A stretch of 64,000 nt of DNA from Paracoccus denitrificans (GCA_005768755.1 VAFL01000002.1:310001-374000); one strand, 5' to 3'; shown: positions 25,140-34,568, counted from the stretch's first letter. Notes: generated from the sequence alone by a model not told the origin. A program made the numbers and translations.

Positions 25140-27911
25140 GTGGCAGATACCCCCGAAGACGAGTTGGAAACCGGTGCCGGAATCAACGGTGACGACGGCG
25201 AGGCACCGGCCCGCGAAGTCATGCACCACGACGGGCCGCAGATCGACATCACGGACGAGATGCGGTCAAGCTATCTCGACTATGCGATGTCGGTTATCGT
25301 CAGCCGCGCCATCCCCGATCTGCGCGACGGATTGAAGCCGGTTCACCGCCGCATTCTTTATGCGATGCACGAAACCGGCAACACACATGACAAGCCCTAT
25401 CGCAAATCGGCCCGTCCGGTGGGCGACGTCATGGGTAAGTATCACCCCCATGGCGACGGTGCGATCTATGATGCGCTTGTGCGGATGGCGCAGGATTTTT
25501 CCATGTCGCTGCCGCTTCTGGACGGACAGGGCAACTTCGGGTCCATGGACGGCGACCCGCCGGCGGCGATGCGTTATACCGAAGTGCGCATGGCCAAGCC
25601 CGCGGACTATCTGCTGGCCGATATCGACAAGGAAACCGTCGATTTTCAGGACAACTATGACGGCAAGGACCGCGAGCCGACTGTGCTGCCGGCGCGCTTT
25701 CCCAATATGCTGGTCAACGGTGCAGGCGGCATCGCTGTCGGCATGGCCACGAATATTCCGCCCCACAATCTGGGCGAGGTCGTCGACGCCACGCTGGCTC
25801 TGATCGAAAATCCCGACCTGTCGGTCGAACGGTTGATGGAAATCGTGCCCGGTCCCGACTTTCCAACCGGCGCCACCATTCTGGGCCGTTCGGGCATCCG
25901 AAAGGCCTATCTGGAGGGTCGCGGTTCGGTCATTCTGCGGGCCAAGACGAAGATCGAGGAAGTCCGCAACGGTCGTTATGCGATCGTGATCGAGGAAATC
26001 CCCTATCAGGTCAACAAGGCCACGATGATCGAAAAGATCGCCGAACTTGCCAAGGAAAAGCGAATCGAGGGCATTGCCCACGTCCAGGACGAATCCGACC
26101 GCCACGGCGTCCGCGTCGTGGTCGAGTTGAAGCGCGATGCGACGGCCGAGGTCGTGCTGAACCAGCTGTTCCGCTTCACGCCGATGCAGACGACCTTCGG
26201 GGCAAACATGCTGGCGCTGAACGGCGGCCGTCCCGAACAGCTGACCCTTCGCGACTTCCTGACCTATTTCATTCAGTTCCGCGAAGAAGTCGTTGCGCGT
26301 CGCACGGCCTTCGAGTTGCGCAAGGCGCGCGAGCGCAGTCATATCCTGTGCGGTCTGGCCGTTGCGGTGTCGAACGTGGATGAGGTCGTGCAGACCATCC
26401 GGTCCTCGGCCGACGCGGCCGAGGCGCGCGAGCGTCTGATGGCACGCCGCTGGCCCGCGCATTCGATCCTTGAATACCTGAAGCTGATCGACGATCCGCG
26501 CCACCCGGTCAATGACGACGGCACCTATAACCTGTCTGAAACCCAGGCCCGCGCCATTCTGGATCTGCGCCTTCAGCGGTTGACGCAGTTGGGCGTGCAG
26601 GAAATCACGGCAGAATTGCAGACGCTGGCAGACGCGATCCGCGAATACCTGGCCATCCTCGCCAGCCGCGAGCGGATCATGGCCATCATCGCCGACGAAC
26701 TGACCGAGGTGAAAACACTGTTCGCCGTGCCGCGTCGCACCGAGATCACCGACTGGTCCGGCGACATGGACGACGAGGATCTGATCGAGCGCGAGGATAT
26801 GGTCGTCACCATCACCTCGGGCGGGTATATCAAGCGCACCGCACTTGCCGAATTCCGCGCCCAGAAACGCGGCGGCAAGGGCCTGTCGGGGATGGCGACC
26901 AAGGAAGATGATGTCGTCACCACGCTGTTCGTCGCAAATACGCATACGGAACTGTTGTTCTTCACCACCGACGGCATGGTCTACCGCCTGAAGACGTGGC
27001 GATTGCCGCTTGGCGGGCGGACCGCGCGCGGCAAGGCCCTGGTCAACACGCTGCCCATCGACAACGGCACCTCGATCGCGGCGCTGCTGCCGATGGATGC
27101 GCCCGAAGCGGAATGGGACAATTATCAGGTCATCTTTGCCACCGATGGCGGCGAAGTCCGCCGCAACGCCCTGTCCGATTTCACCAATATCAAATCGAAC
27201 GGCAAAATCGCCATGAAGCTGCCGCAAGACACCCGTCTGATCGGTGTGCGACTGGCGACCGGCGATGACGACGTGATGCTGGTCACCGCCAAGGGGCGCG
27301 CGATCCGCTTTGCCGCGACTGATGTGCGCGTCTTCAAGGGGCGCGATTCGACCGGCGTTCGCGGTATCCGGCTGGGCAAGGACGATCATGTTGTCTCGAT
27401 GTCCGTGATCCGCCATTTCGAGGCAGACCCGGCAGAACGCGCGGCCTATCTGAAGATGCGCCGTGCCGTTGCCGGTGCACTGGATGACGGTGCAGAGCCG
27501 GACGAGGACGAGGAGACCGTGGCCGAAACCGCGATCACCCAGGAACGCTATGCCGAGATGTCGGCCGCCGAAGACCTGATCCTGACCATCACCGCCAAGG
27601 GATCAGGCAAGATCAGTTCCAGCTTCGGCTATCCGCTGCGCGGGCGCGGCGGTCAGGGCGTGATGGCGATGGACAAGGGGCTGCGTGGCGGCGATCTGGT
27701 TGCCTCGTTCCCGGTCGAGGGCGATGACCAGATCATGCTGGCGACTTCGACCGGCCAGTCGATCCGGGTGCCGGTCGCGGGGATCAGTTTCCGGTCGCGT
27801 TCGGCAGGTGGGGTCAGGGTGTTCAACACCACGAATGGCGAAACAGTGGTTTCCGTTGCACGCATCGCCGATCAGGGTGAGGATGTCGTGGAAGATACCC
27901 CCGAATCCTGA
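25140..27911 (+). CDS. gyrA: DNA gyrase subunit A
   Basis: 923 residues from a GTG start with a GAGG site. The breakage-reunion domain is 'SYLDYAMSVIVSRAIPDLRDGLKPVHRRILYAM', with the catalytic Tyr at 146 ('AAMRYTEVR'). The GyrA box reads QKRGGKG and six C-terminal beta-pinwheel blades follow. An acidic insert ('GAEPDEDEETVAE') interrupts the C-terminal domain, as commonly in alphaproteobacteria. In the quinolone-resistance region (HPHGDGAIYD), the residue equivalent to E. coli Ser83 is Gly107, while Asp87 is kept as Asp111. The enzyme introduces negative supercoils with GyrB, which is not in this window. Confidence 0.97.
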   Translation: MADTPEDELETGAGINGDDGEAPAREVMHHDGPQIDITDEMRSSYLDYAMSVIVSRAIPDLRDGLKPVHRRILYAMHETGNTHDKPYRKSARPVGDVMGKYHPHGDGAIYDALVRMAQDFSMSLPLLDGQGNFGSMDGDPPAAMRYTEVRMAKPADYLLADIDKETVDFQDNYDGKDREPTVLPARFPNMLVNGAGGIAVGMATNIPPHNLGEVVDATLALIENPDLSVERLMEIVPGPDFPTGATILGRSGIRKAYLEGRGSVILRAKTKIEEVRNGRYAIVIEEIPYQVNKATMIEKIAELAKEKRIEGIAHVQDESDRHGVRVVVELKRDATAEVVLNQLFRFTPMQTTFGANMLALNGGRPEQLTLRDFLTYFIQFREEVVARRTAFELRKARERSHILCGLAVAVSNVDEVVQTIRSSADAAEARERLMARRWPAHSILEYLKLIDDPRHPVNDDGTYNLSETQARAILDLRLQRLTQLGVQEITAELQTLADAIREYLAILASRERIMAIIADELTEVKTLFAVPRRTEITDWSGDMDDEDLIEREDMVVTITSGGYIKRTALAEFRAQKRGGKGLSGMATKEDDVVTTLFVANTHTELLFFTTDGMVYRLKTWRLPLGGRTARGKALVNTLPIDNGTSIAALLPMDAPEAEWDNYQVIFATDGGEVRRNALSDFTNIKSNGKIAMKLPQDTRLIGVRLATGDDDVMLVTAKGRAIRFAATDVRVFKGRDSTGVRGIRLGKDDHVVSMSVIRHFEADPAERAAYLKMRRAVAGALDDGAEPDEDEETVAETAITQERYAEMSAAEDLILTITAKGSGKISSSFGYPLRGRGGQGVMAMDKGLRGGDLVASFPVEGDDQIMLATSTGQSIRVPVAGISFRSRSAGGVRVFNTTNGETVVSVARIADQGEDVVEDTPES

Positions 27912-27934
27912 CCTCAAACCACCTGCTGAAGAGG

Positions 27935-29005
27935 ATGAAGTTGGAGCAACAGAATCAACTGCTTCGCGATAGGCTGCAAACCGGCTTTCTGGGAATAATC
28001 GCCTTCGCATTGCTGATGTTTCTGTTGGTTCAGGCCCGGTTCATCCTGATCTGTCTGGCGATTGCGATCATCATCTTCTCGCTGACCTCGGACGCGATTG
28101 GCGCAATTGCGCGCCAGCGCGTGCCGAACTGGCTGGCGACGACCATCGCGCTTCTGCTGATCGCAGCGGGGCTTCTGTGGGCATCGGCGACCGTGGTCAG
28201 CCAGATCAATGAGGTCGTGACGACTGCAATTTCCTATGCCGAACAGTTTCAGGCCGCCCTGCCCTCGCTGCTGGAATGGCTTGGCCCCGAGGCGCAGCAG
28301 ACCGTCGACACGTTCCTTCGCAATATCAACCTGACGGGCTGGATGCGAACCGCCGCGGGTGGTGCATCGAACCTGCTTTCGGCAGCGGTGCTTATCATCC
28401 TGTTCGTGGGCTTCATGTTCGCCGAACGCGTATGGTTTCCCCTGAAGATCGACAGCCTGTTGAGCGGCGACCGCGAAGCTGCCGGCCGCGTGCGCCAGAT
28501 CATGACCTCGATCATGCGTCGGGTGAACCGTTATCTGATTGTGAAAACACTGGTCAGCGCGGCAACCGCGATCTGCGTCTTCGGCATTTTCAAGTTTGCC
28601 GGGCTGCCATTGGCAGGTGCGATTGCAATGCTGACGTTCATGCTGAACTTCCTGCCTTCTGTCGGGTCGATCATCGCCACGGTGATTGCCGTCGCCGTGG
28701 CCTATGTCCTGACCGCCGATATTGGCACGACACTGATCGTCGGCGCGGCCTGCACCGCTGTGCAGTTCGTCATCGGCAATGTCCTGGACCCGATGCTTCT
28801 GGGGCAGACGCTGCGGCTTTCCAGCTTCGGCATCATTCTGTCACTGGCCTTCTGGGGCGCGATCTGGGGCATTCCGGGGATGTTTCTGGCTGTGCCGATC
28901 ATGGTCGCGATCATGATCGTCTGCGCCCATATTCCCTGGCTGCGCCCGGTGGCGGTCATGCTGTCGCGCGAAGGTCACCCCGACGACGGCATGACCGACG
29001 AATAG
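27935..29005 (+). CDS. AI-2E family transporter (PerM/TqsA type)
   Basis: 356 residues, about eight helices. 'PLAGAIAMLTFMLNFLPSVGSIIATV' and 'GNVLDPMLLGQTLRLSSFGIILSLAFWGAIWGIPGMFLAVPI' are the conserved C-terminal motifs of the AI-2E exporter family, whose members export autoinducer-2 or act in Na/H exchange. The start is debatable: the ATG at 27935 directly abuts GAAGAGG, whereas the TTG at 27941 has that site at the ideal 6-base distance, so translation may begin two codons later. It is 24 bases after gyrA and probably co-transcribed. It nearly touches the convergent J-domain gene. Confidence 0.88.
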   Translation: MKLEQQNQLLRDRLQTGFLGIIAFALLMFLLVQARFILICLAIAIIIFSLTSDAIGAIARQRVPNWLATTIALLLIAAGLLWASATVVSQINEVVTTAISYAEQFQAALPSLLEWLGPEAQQTVDTFLRNINLTGWMRTAAGGASNLLSAAVLIILFVGFMFAERVWFPLKIDSLLSGDREAAGRVRQIMTSIMRRVNRYLIVKTLVSAATAICVFGIFKFAGLPLAGAIAMLTFMLNFLPSVGSIIATVIAVAVAYVLTADIGTTLIVGAACTAVQFVIGNVLDPMLLGQTLRLSSFGIILSLAFWGAIWGIPGMFLAVPIMVAIMIVCAHIPWLRPVAVMLSREGHPDDGMTDE

Positions 29006-29009
29006 CAGA

Positions 29010-29642
29010 TCAATCGCGGAAGTGTCTGCTTTCCTTGATCTGGTCCCAAGCCCAGACCACCTCGGCCAGACGGTCCTCGTCCGAGCGGTCGCCACCGTTC
29101 ATGTCTGGATGAAGGACCTTCACCAGCGACTTGTATTGCTTGCGAATTTCCGCCTTGGTCCAGCCATCCTTGGCCTCGAGGATATCCAGCGCGCGGCGCT
29201 CTGTCGGGGGCAGCTTGCGGCGCAGCGATGCCTCGCGGACAGCAGGGTCTGTGCCATTGGCGCCCAAGATCTCCAGCGGGTCGTTGACGCCATGGCGCGC
29301 CCATGCCTGCTGTTCCTGGGTGGCCTTTCCGAAGGGCTTTGTCGGACGCTCCCACACGGTCGCGTTGTCCAGAAATTCCTGAAACTCTTCTTCGGACTGC
29401 CCCTGAAAATAGTTCCAGTTGAGATTGTATTCCCGCACATGGTCCTTGCAGAACCAGTAATACTCATCCAGTGCGCGCGGTGATTTGGGCGCCCGATACT
29501 GGCCCGCCTCATCACAGCCTTCCTTGTCGCAGACGCGGGTCGACGTCTCGAACGCACCAGTCATCCCGCGACGACCCTTCGAGCGGCGCTTCTTGTCGGT
29601 TTTTGCGGAAAGATCGAATCCGAAAGGGTCGTCGTGAGTCAT
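29010..29642 (-). CDS. J-domain protein with N-terminal Cys/His cluster
   Basis: 210 residues. A Lys/Arg-rich start leads to a possible zinc-binding set (CDKEGCDEAG ... YYWFCKDHVREYN, i.e. C-x4-C ... C-x2-H). A J domain sits at the extreme C-terminus with HPD ('LVKVLHPDMNGGDRSDEDRL', about residue 178-180). It would stimulate DnaK on a specific client. The arrangement (zinc-like module first, J domain last) recurs in alphaproteobacteria; the client is unknown. It is separated from the convergent transporter gene by 4 bases. Confidence 0.85.
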   Translation of the reverse strand: MTHDDPFGFDLSAKTDKKRRSKGRRGMTGAFETSTRVCDKEGCDEAGQYRAPKSPRALDEYYWFCKDHVREYNLNWNYFQGQSEEEFQEFLDNATVWERPTKPFGKATQEQQAWARHGVNDPLEILGANGTDPAVREASLRRKLPPTERRALDILEAKDGWTKAEIRKQYKSLVKVLHPDMNGGDRSDEDRLAEVVWAWDQIKESRHFRD

Positions 29643-29709
29643 GGAGATGCCTTGTTCTCGTCGGGGCCAACAGTCTAATCTATTCGCGACCGGATGAAAG
29701 GGGGGTGCG

Positions 29710-29958
29710 ATGATTGCCGATCAGATGCGCGAAAGACTGCAAGACCTGTCGCCAACCAGGCTGGAGATCATTGACGAATCGGAACAGCATCGCGGCCATG
29801 CCGGCTGGCAGGACGGCGGACAGTCGCATTTCCGGGTCCGTATCGCCGCCCCTGCCCTGAACAGTCTCAGCCGGATCGAGCGGCATCGCCTGATCCACCG
29901 CACCCTTGGCGATATCGTGCCCCGTATCCACGCGCTTGCCATCGAAATCATCGCCTGA
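29710..29958 (+). CDS. bolA: BolA-family protein
   Basis: 82 residues. The pattern 'LSPTRLEIIDESEQHRGHAGWQDGGQSHFRVRI' and 'SRIERHRLIHRTLGD' is the BolA/IbaG fold, with the His used for Fe-S coordination with monothiol glutaredoxins (in 'GQSHFRV' and 'RHRLIH'). It likely functions in iron-sulfur handling or envelope stress. It starts 67 bases from the divergent J-domain gene. Confidence 0.93.
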   Translation: MIADQMRERLQDLSPTRLEIIDESEQHRGHAGWQDGGQSHFRVRIAAPALNSLSRIERHRLIHRTLGDIVPRIHALAIEIIA

Positions 29959-30024
29959 AAAATTGCATGGCCGCTTCTGCGACCAGCATTCAGACTGACA
30001 GATAATGATACACATCCGAAAAGC

Positions 30025-30048
30025 AAAAAACCGGGCATCGGCCCGGTT
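30025..30048 (-). terminator. Terminator of the tRNA-Gly gene
   Basis: Stem AACCGGGC (30029-30036), 4-base loop, GCCCGGTT (30041-30048). On the minus strand it is followed by a run of six T (complement of 30025-30030). It lies about 15 bases past the tRNA 3' end and can also stop bolA transcripts. Confidence 0.8.
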
Positions 30049-30063
30049 CTTGCATCTGAAAGC

Positions 30064-30138
30064 TGGAGCGGGCGATGAGATTCGAACTCACGACCCTAAC
30101 CTTGGCAAGGTTATGCTCTACCCCTGAGCTACGCCCGC
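30064..30138 (-). tRNA. tRNA-Gly (anticodon GCC), CCA encoded
   Basis: 75 bases on the minus strand. The 7-bp acceptor stem GCGGGCG/CGCCCGC, D-arm GCTC...GAGC, anticodon arm with loop TTGCCAA (anticodon GCC), and T-arm with GTTCGAATC are all intact. The 3' CCA is encoded. Confidence 0.97.
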
Positions 30139-30178
30139 ATCAGCTTCTGTCCGACCGCCTTGGCCGCCGGTGAGGGGT

Positions 30179-30207
30179 GATTTAGGTCAGGGCGCCGGGG
30201 TGCGCAA
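30179..30207 (-). promoter_or_regulatory. Promoter of the tRNA-Gly gene
   Basis: On the minus strand TTGCGC (30202-30207), a 17-base GC-rich spacer and TAAATC (30179-30184). The start site would fall about 34 bases before the mature tRNA 5' end. Confidence 0.55.
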
Positions 30208-30290
30208 GGGGGAAAAGACACCCATGACCCAAATTTTTTCCGCTTGCGAATTGATGCCTGTTTTGCGCTGATCCGGAAAAAGGACACCCG

Positions 30291-31376
30291 ATGCGCCCAT
30301 CCGAGCACCTTGCCGAATTCGTCCGCAGCGCCCTTGAAGCAGGCCGCAGCCCCGCAGAAATCGACGCAGCCCTGCAAGATGCCGGCTGGTCCGAAAAGGA
30401 ACGCGAAGATGCACTTCGCGGCTGGATCCGGTCTGACGGACTGCCGCCAGTGCCGCGACCCCGGCCGTATGTTTCGGCACGCGAGGCGCTTATCTATGGC
30501 CTTGTGTTCATCTCGCTTGGGGCGGTCGCGGTTCATCTTGTCGTCCTTGGGTTTCTGCTGACCGATATGCTGCTGCCTGAACAGGGCCAGAACCTGCGCT
30601 ATGTCCGTGCCGGAATGCGGTGGCCGATTGCCGCGTTGATCGCCTTCACGCCGGTATTTCTGCTGCTGAACCGGGCGATCCAGCGCAAGAGCGCGGCCGA
30701 TCAGGGTCGGCGCAGGTCGCTGGTGCGCAAATGGGTGGCCTCGGTCACGCTGCTGATCGCGACGGTCAGCCTGCTTGGCGATCTGGTGGTGACGCTGTTT
30801 TCCCTGCTGAACGGCGAGATGACGCTGCGATTCGCCATCAAGGCCGTGATCGTCGCGGTCGTCGCCGGACTGGTCTTCGCCTATTACCGCGACGAGTTGG
30901 ACGAAGACACGGGCCCGGACGCAAAGGCGAATCAGCGCGGTCTTGCGGTCAGCGCGATCCTGGCCTGTGTGGCTGTTGCGGTGGTAGCCGGGCTGATGAT
31001 CGGCGGCGGACCGATCCGTGCACGGCAGGAAAATCGCGACTCGGAACGGTATGGCGACCTGATGGCGATCAACCGGCATGTCGAGTGCCGCATTTCCGAG
31101 GTCGGACGAATACCGGATACACTGGAAAACAGCGAAATCTGCCCGGCCGATTTTCCGACGAATGACCCATATACCGGCGACGCTTACGCCTTCAGCCAGA
31201 TTGACGACCGTCACTGGCGGGTCTGTGCCGACTTCGAACTGCCCGATCAGCTGGCTGAGACCGGCTATGGCACGCAGTTCGACGCTGAAGCTGGCTGTCT
31301 GATCGGCGAGTGGACGGCCGAGGACACCCAGGACGTCCAACCAATGGAGCAGTCCGATGCGGTGCCGTCAAACTGA
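30291..31376 (+). CDS. DUF5671-type membrane protein
   Basis: 361 residues. An N-terminal cytosolic helical module ('LAEFVRSALEAGRSPAEIDAALQDAGWSEKE', UBA-like in pattern) is followed by about six transmembrane helices (75-245, with 'SAREALIYGLVFISLGAVAVHLVVLG' and 'PVFLLLNRAIQRKSA'). A soluble C-terminal region with four Cys follows ('HVECRISEVGRIPDTLENSEICPADF', 'WRVCADFELP', 'AGCLIGEW'). The membrane part matches DUF5671; function is unknown. The tRNA-Gly gene and its promoter lie upstream on the opposite strand. Confidence 0.7.
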   Translation: MRPSEHLAEFVRSALEAGRSPAEIDAALQDAGWSEKEREDALRGWIRSDGLPPVPRPRPYVSAREALIYGLVFISLGAVAVHLVVLGFLLTDMLLPEQGQNLRYVRAGMRWPIAALIAFTPVFLLLNRAIQRKSAADQGRRRSLVRKWVASVTLLIATVSLLGDLVVTLFSLLNGEMTLRFAIKAVIVAVVAGLVFAYYRDELDEDTGPDAKANQRGLAVSAILACVAVAVVAGLMIGGGPIRARQENRDSERYGDLMAINRHVECRISEVGRIPDTLENSEICPADFPTNDPYTGDAYAFSQIDDRHWRVCADFELPDQLAETGYGTQFDAEAGCLIGEWTAEDTQDVQPMEQSDAVPSN

Positions 31377-31449
31377 TCGGCTGGACGCCCCTGCCCGCAC
31401 GGGCTAAGCCTCTGCCAGCAATTCAGGCAGCCGAGCAGGAGCCACCCCA

Positions 31450-32598
31450 ATGGCCAAACGTGCGATCTTTCAGGAGGTCAACGAGGACACACCCCGCGCA
31501 ACGCCCACCGGCGGCGGGCTGATAGATGCAGGTCCAAAAGGTGCGCGCCGCGCCATCCGGGCCTGGCTGATCGTAATCTTCGTCATGGTCGCCGCCATGA
31601 TTGCGCTTGGCGGGGCCACGCGGTTGACCGGATCGGGACTGTCTATCGTCGAATGGAAGCCGGTGACGGGCGTCCTGCCGCCGATGGACGATGCCGCATG
31701 GCAGGCTGAATTCGACGCCTACAAGCAGATCCCGCAATATGCGCAGGAAAATGCAGATATGGATTTGGCGGGGTTCAAGCGCATCTATTGGTGGGAATGG
31801 TCGCATCGCCTGCTGGGCCGGCTGGTCGGTCTGGTCTGGGGGCTTGGCTTCCTGTTCTTCTGGGCCACGAAGCGCATCCCGAACGGCTGGACGCCGCGCC
31901 TGCTGGGGCTTGGCGTCCTGGGCGGTCTGCAGGGCGCAATCGGTTGGTGGATGGTCCATTCCGGCGTGGCAACAACGACGCTGACCTCGGTCGCCAGTTA
32001 CCGGTTGGCGGTACATCTGGGCCTCGCCTTCGCGATTTTGGGGCTGATCGCCTGGTATGCGATGCAATTGTCACGGTCCGAGGCCGAGCTGCTGCGCGCC
32101 CGCCGCGCCGGAGAGGCCAAGCTGTTTTCCATGTCCACAGGCGTTATGCATCTGGCCTTTGTCCAGATCCTGATCGGCGCGCTTGTCGCCGGCATCGACG
32201 CTGGCCGCCAATATACCGGCTGGCCGACGATGGGCGGGGAATGGATCCCGGCCGCGATCTGGGACCCCGCCCTTGGCTGGCGCAACCTGTTCGAGAACCC
32301 CGCCCTTGTGCAGTTCGTGCATCGCATGGTCGGCTATCTGTTGGCGATCTTCGGTGTGGTGGTCTGGATGCGGGCGCGCCGCTCGCCCCATCCAGTGACG
32401 CGCGGGGCCTTCACGGCGATGATTGTCGCCTTGGCCCTGCAGGTCCTGCTGGGGATCATGAATGTGATCCACGCCTCGCCGATGCATCTGGCGCTGACCC
32501 ACCAGCTTGGTGCGGTTCTGCTGTTCGTCCTGATCCTGCGGGCGCGCCATCATGCGCGCTATCCCTTTGAAACCTCGATTCGTGGAACGGTGAAATGA
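31450..32598 (+). CDS. ctaA: Heme A synthase (type 2, COX15/CtaA)
   Basis: 382 residues with eight helices. 'IALGGATRLTGSGLSIVEWKPVTGVLPP', 'RIYWWEWSHRLLGRLVGL' and 'LVQFVHRMVGYLLAIFG' carry the heme-ligating histidines and the ExxH motif. The extracellular Cys pair of type 1 enzymes is absent. It converts heme O to heme A for aa3-type cytochrome oxidase, so an aa3 oxidase is expected in this organism. GAGG lies upstream of 31450. The stop overlaps the next gene (ATGA). Confidence 0.95.
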   Translation: MAKRAIFQEVNEDTPRATPTGGGLIDAGPKGARRAIRAWLIVIFVMVAAMIALGGATRLTGSGLSIVEWKPVTGVLPPMDDAAWQAEFDAYKQIPQYAQENADMDLAGFKRIYWWEWSHRLLGRLVGLVWGLGFLFFWATKRIPNGWTPRLLGLGVLGGLQGAIGWWMVHSGVATTTLTSVASYRLAVHLGLAFAILGLIAWYAMQLSRSEAELLRARRAGEAKLFSMSTGVMHLAFVQILIGALVAGIDAGRQYTGWPTMGGEWIPAAIWDPALGWRNLFENPALVQFVHRMVGYLLAIFGVVVWMRARRSPHPVTRGAFTAMIVALALQVLLGIMNVIHASPMHLALTHQLGAVLLFVLILRARHHARYPFETSIRGTVK

Positions 32599-34073
32599 GC
32601 GATTTTGACGCCCTGACGGATTTCCAGCGTACGACCGAAGCGCTGTCTTCCGTGGCAGAACGCCTTGGATGGGATCAGGAAACGGTCATGCCGCGCGGCG
32701 CGACTGAACAGCGGGCCGAGGAAATGGCCGCAATGGAGGCGGTGCTGCATGAACGGCGCACCGATCCGCGCATCGGTGAATGGCTGGACGGGGCAGAATC
32801 CGAGGTCGAGGATGCCGAAGACGCGCGGATGCTGGAACTGATCGGGCGCGACTATCGCCGCCAGACCCGCATCCCGGCCAGACTGGCCACGGAACTGGCG
32901 CGCGCCACATCATTGGCGCAGGGGATCTGGGCCGAGGCGCGCAGCACCGAAGACGTCGCGGCCTTCCTGCCCACCCTGTCCGAAATCCTGATGCTGAAGC
33001 GCGAAGAGGCAACTGCAATTGCCGACGGCGGCGACGCCTATGACGCGCTTCTGGACGATTACGAACCCGGCGCCACGGCGGCAAGCATCGGCAATATCTT
33101 TGCCGAATTGCGCCCTCGTCTGGTGCAGTTGCGCGATGACGTGATGGGTGCGGACCGCCAGCCAACACAACTGGACGGGCAATTCCCGGCCGAGACGCAG
33201 CTGCGTCTTGCCCGGCAATGCGCCACCGCCTTCGGTTACGACTGGACGCGTGGGCGCATGGATCTTGCCGTGCATCCGTTCAGTTCGGGCCGCTGGCAGG
33301 ACAGCCGGATCACCACGCGGGTGGTGACCGCCGACCCGTTCAATTGCCTTTACTCCACCATTCACGAGGTCGGGCATTCGAATTACGAACTGGGCATCGA
33401 CAGCGATTACGCCTTCACGGCACTGGGCCGGGGGGTATCGCTTGGTGTCCACGAATCGCAGTCACGCATCAGCGAAAACCAGATCGGTCGGTCCCGCGCC
33501 TTCACCGGCTGGCTGTTCGACCGGATGTCCGATGCCTTCGATGGTCTGAATATCGGCAATGCCGACGACTTCTATGCCAGCGTGAATCGGGTGGCACCGG
33601 GTTATATCCGCACCGAATCCGATGAGGTCCAGTATAACCTGCACATCATGATGCGCTTCGATCTGGAACGCGACCTGATCGCGGGAAGGCTGGACGCCGC
33701 AGATCTGGAAGAGGCATGGAACGCCCGCTTCCTGAAGGACTTCGGCGTGGCCGTGGACAAGCCATCGAACGGGGTCTTGCAGGACGTGCATTGGTCGGTG
33801 GGCCTGTTCGGTTATTTCCCGACCTATGCACTTGGCAATGTCTACGCGGGCTGCCTGAACGAGGCGATGCGCGCGGCCCTGCCCGATCTGGACGAAGCAC
33901 TTGCGGCTGGCGATGCGACCCCCGCAGTCGAGTGGCTGCGCGAGAATATTCACCGCCACGGCAGCCTGATCGCACCCGTGTCGCTGATCGAACAGGCCAG
34001 CGGTGCCCCCGTCTCGGCCGGGCCGCTGCTGGATTATCTGGAAGCGAAATTCGGCACCATCTACGGATTGTAG
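32595..34073 (+). CDS. Carboxypeptidase Taq-type (M32) metallopeptidase
   Basis: 492 residues, the usual M32 length, cytosolic. The zinc motif is HEVGHSNYELG (HExxH, about residue 257-261), with the third-ligand region 'SLGVHESQSRISENQIGRS' a few turns later. 'GYIRTESDEVQYNLHIMMRFDLERDL' is also conserved. It removes C-terminal residues from peptides with broad specificity. Its ATGA overlap with ctaA indicates co-translation although the functions appear unrelated. Confidence 0.94.
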   Translation: MSDFDALTDFQRTTEALSSVAERLGWDQETVMPRGATEQRAEEMAAMEAVLHERRTDPRIGEWLDGAESEVEDAEDARMLELIGRDYRRQTRIPARLATELARATSLAQGIWAEARSTEDVAAFLPTLSEILMLKREEATAIADGGDAYDALLDDYEPGATAASIGNIFAELRPRLVQLRDDVMGADRQPTQLDGQFPAETQLRLARQCATAFGYDWTRGRMDLAVHPFSSGRWQDSRITTRVVTADPFNCLYSTIHEVGHSNYELGIDSDYAFTALGRGVSLGVHESQSRISENQIGRSRAFTGWLFDRMSDAFDGLNIGNADDFYASVNRVAPGYIRTESDEVQYNLHIMMRFDLERDLIAGRLDAADLEEAWNARFLKDFGVAVDKPSNGVLQDVHWSVGLFGYFPTYALGNVYAGCLNEAMRAALPDLDEALAAGDATPAVEWLRENIHRHGSLIAPVSLIEQASGAPVSAGPLLDYLEAKFGTIYGL

Positions 34074-34076
34074 GGG

Positions 34077-34568
34077 CTAATCCGGGCGGTGCCCGCCCCA
34101 TTGCCCCTGCGCAAAGACAAGCGGGCGCCCTTCGACCGTCTCGACATGTTCGACGCGGCCAATGACAAGCGTGTGGTCGCCAGCATCATGGGCGGCCTCC
34201 TGCACGCAATCAAAGCGGCTGAGCACGCCCGGGATATGGGCCACGCCCGCGGGCGAAAGCCGGTAGTCCAGACCTTCGAATTGCGCCCCGCCGCGCGTGA
34301 ATCGGTCGGCCAGATGCTTCTGATCCTCGGCCAGCACATGCACGCTGAAACGCGGCGCGCGCGCGAAATTATCGTGCCGGCGCGAGAATTTGCCCGGCGA
34401 CCACAGCACCAGTGGCGGTGCCAGCGACAGGGACGCAAAACTGTTCGCGGTCACGCCTTCCGGTCCGTTCGTCCCAGGGATCGTCACGACGGTCACACCG
34501 GTGGCGAAATTGCCAAGCGCGTCGCGAAATTCACGGGCATGGGCGTGATCGGGGGTGAAGCTGGTCAT
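34077..34568 (-). CDS. Flavin reductase domain protein (HpaC-like)
   Basis: 163 residues. 'REFRDALGNFATGVTVVT', 'GVTANSFASLSLAPPLVLWSPGKFSR' and 'GDHTLVIGRVEHVE' are the FMN-binding split-barrel motifs of short-chain NAD(P)H:flavin reductases that feed reduced flavin to two-component monooxygenases. No partner monooxygenase is adjacent. ATG 34568 lies in a 4-base overlap with the aldo/keto reductase stop, so the pair is co-translated; earlier in-frame ATGs would intrude on that gene. Confidence 0.87.
   Translation of the reverse strand: MTSFTPDHAHAREFRDALGNFATGVTVVTIPGTNGPEGVTANSFASLSLAPPLVLWSPGKFSRRHDNFARAPRFSVHVLAEDQKHLADRFTRGGAQFEGLDYRLSPAGVAHIPGVLSRFDCVQEAAHDAGDHTLVIGRVEHVETVEGRPLVFAQGQWGGHRPD

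Noticed and set aside
25266..27416. A 716-codon open frame opposite gyrA
   Set aside because: GyrA is intact on the plus strand; the antisense frame is rich in His/Arg/Gln and shows no domain.
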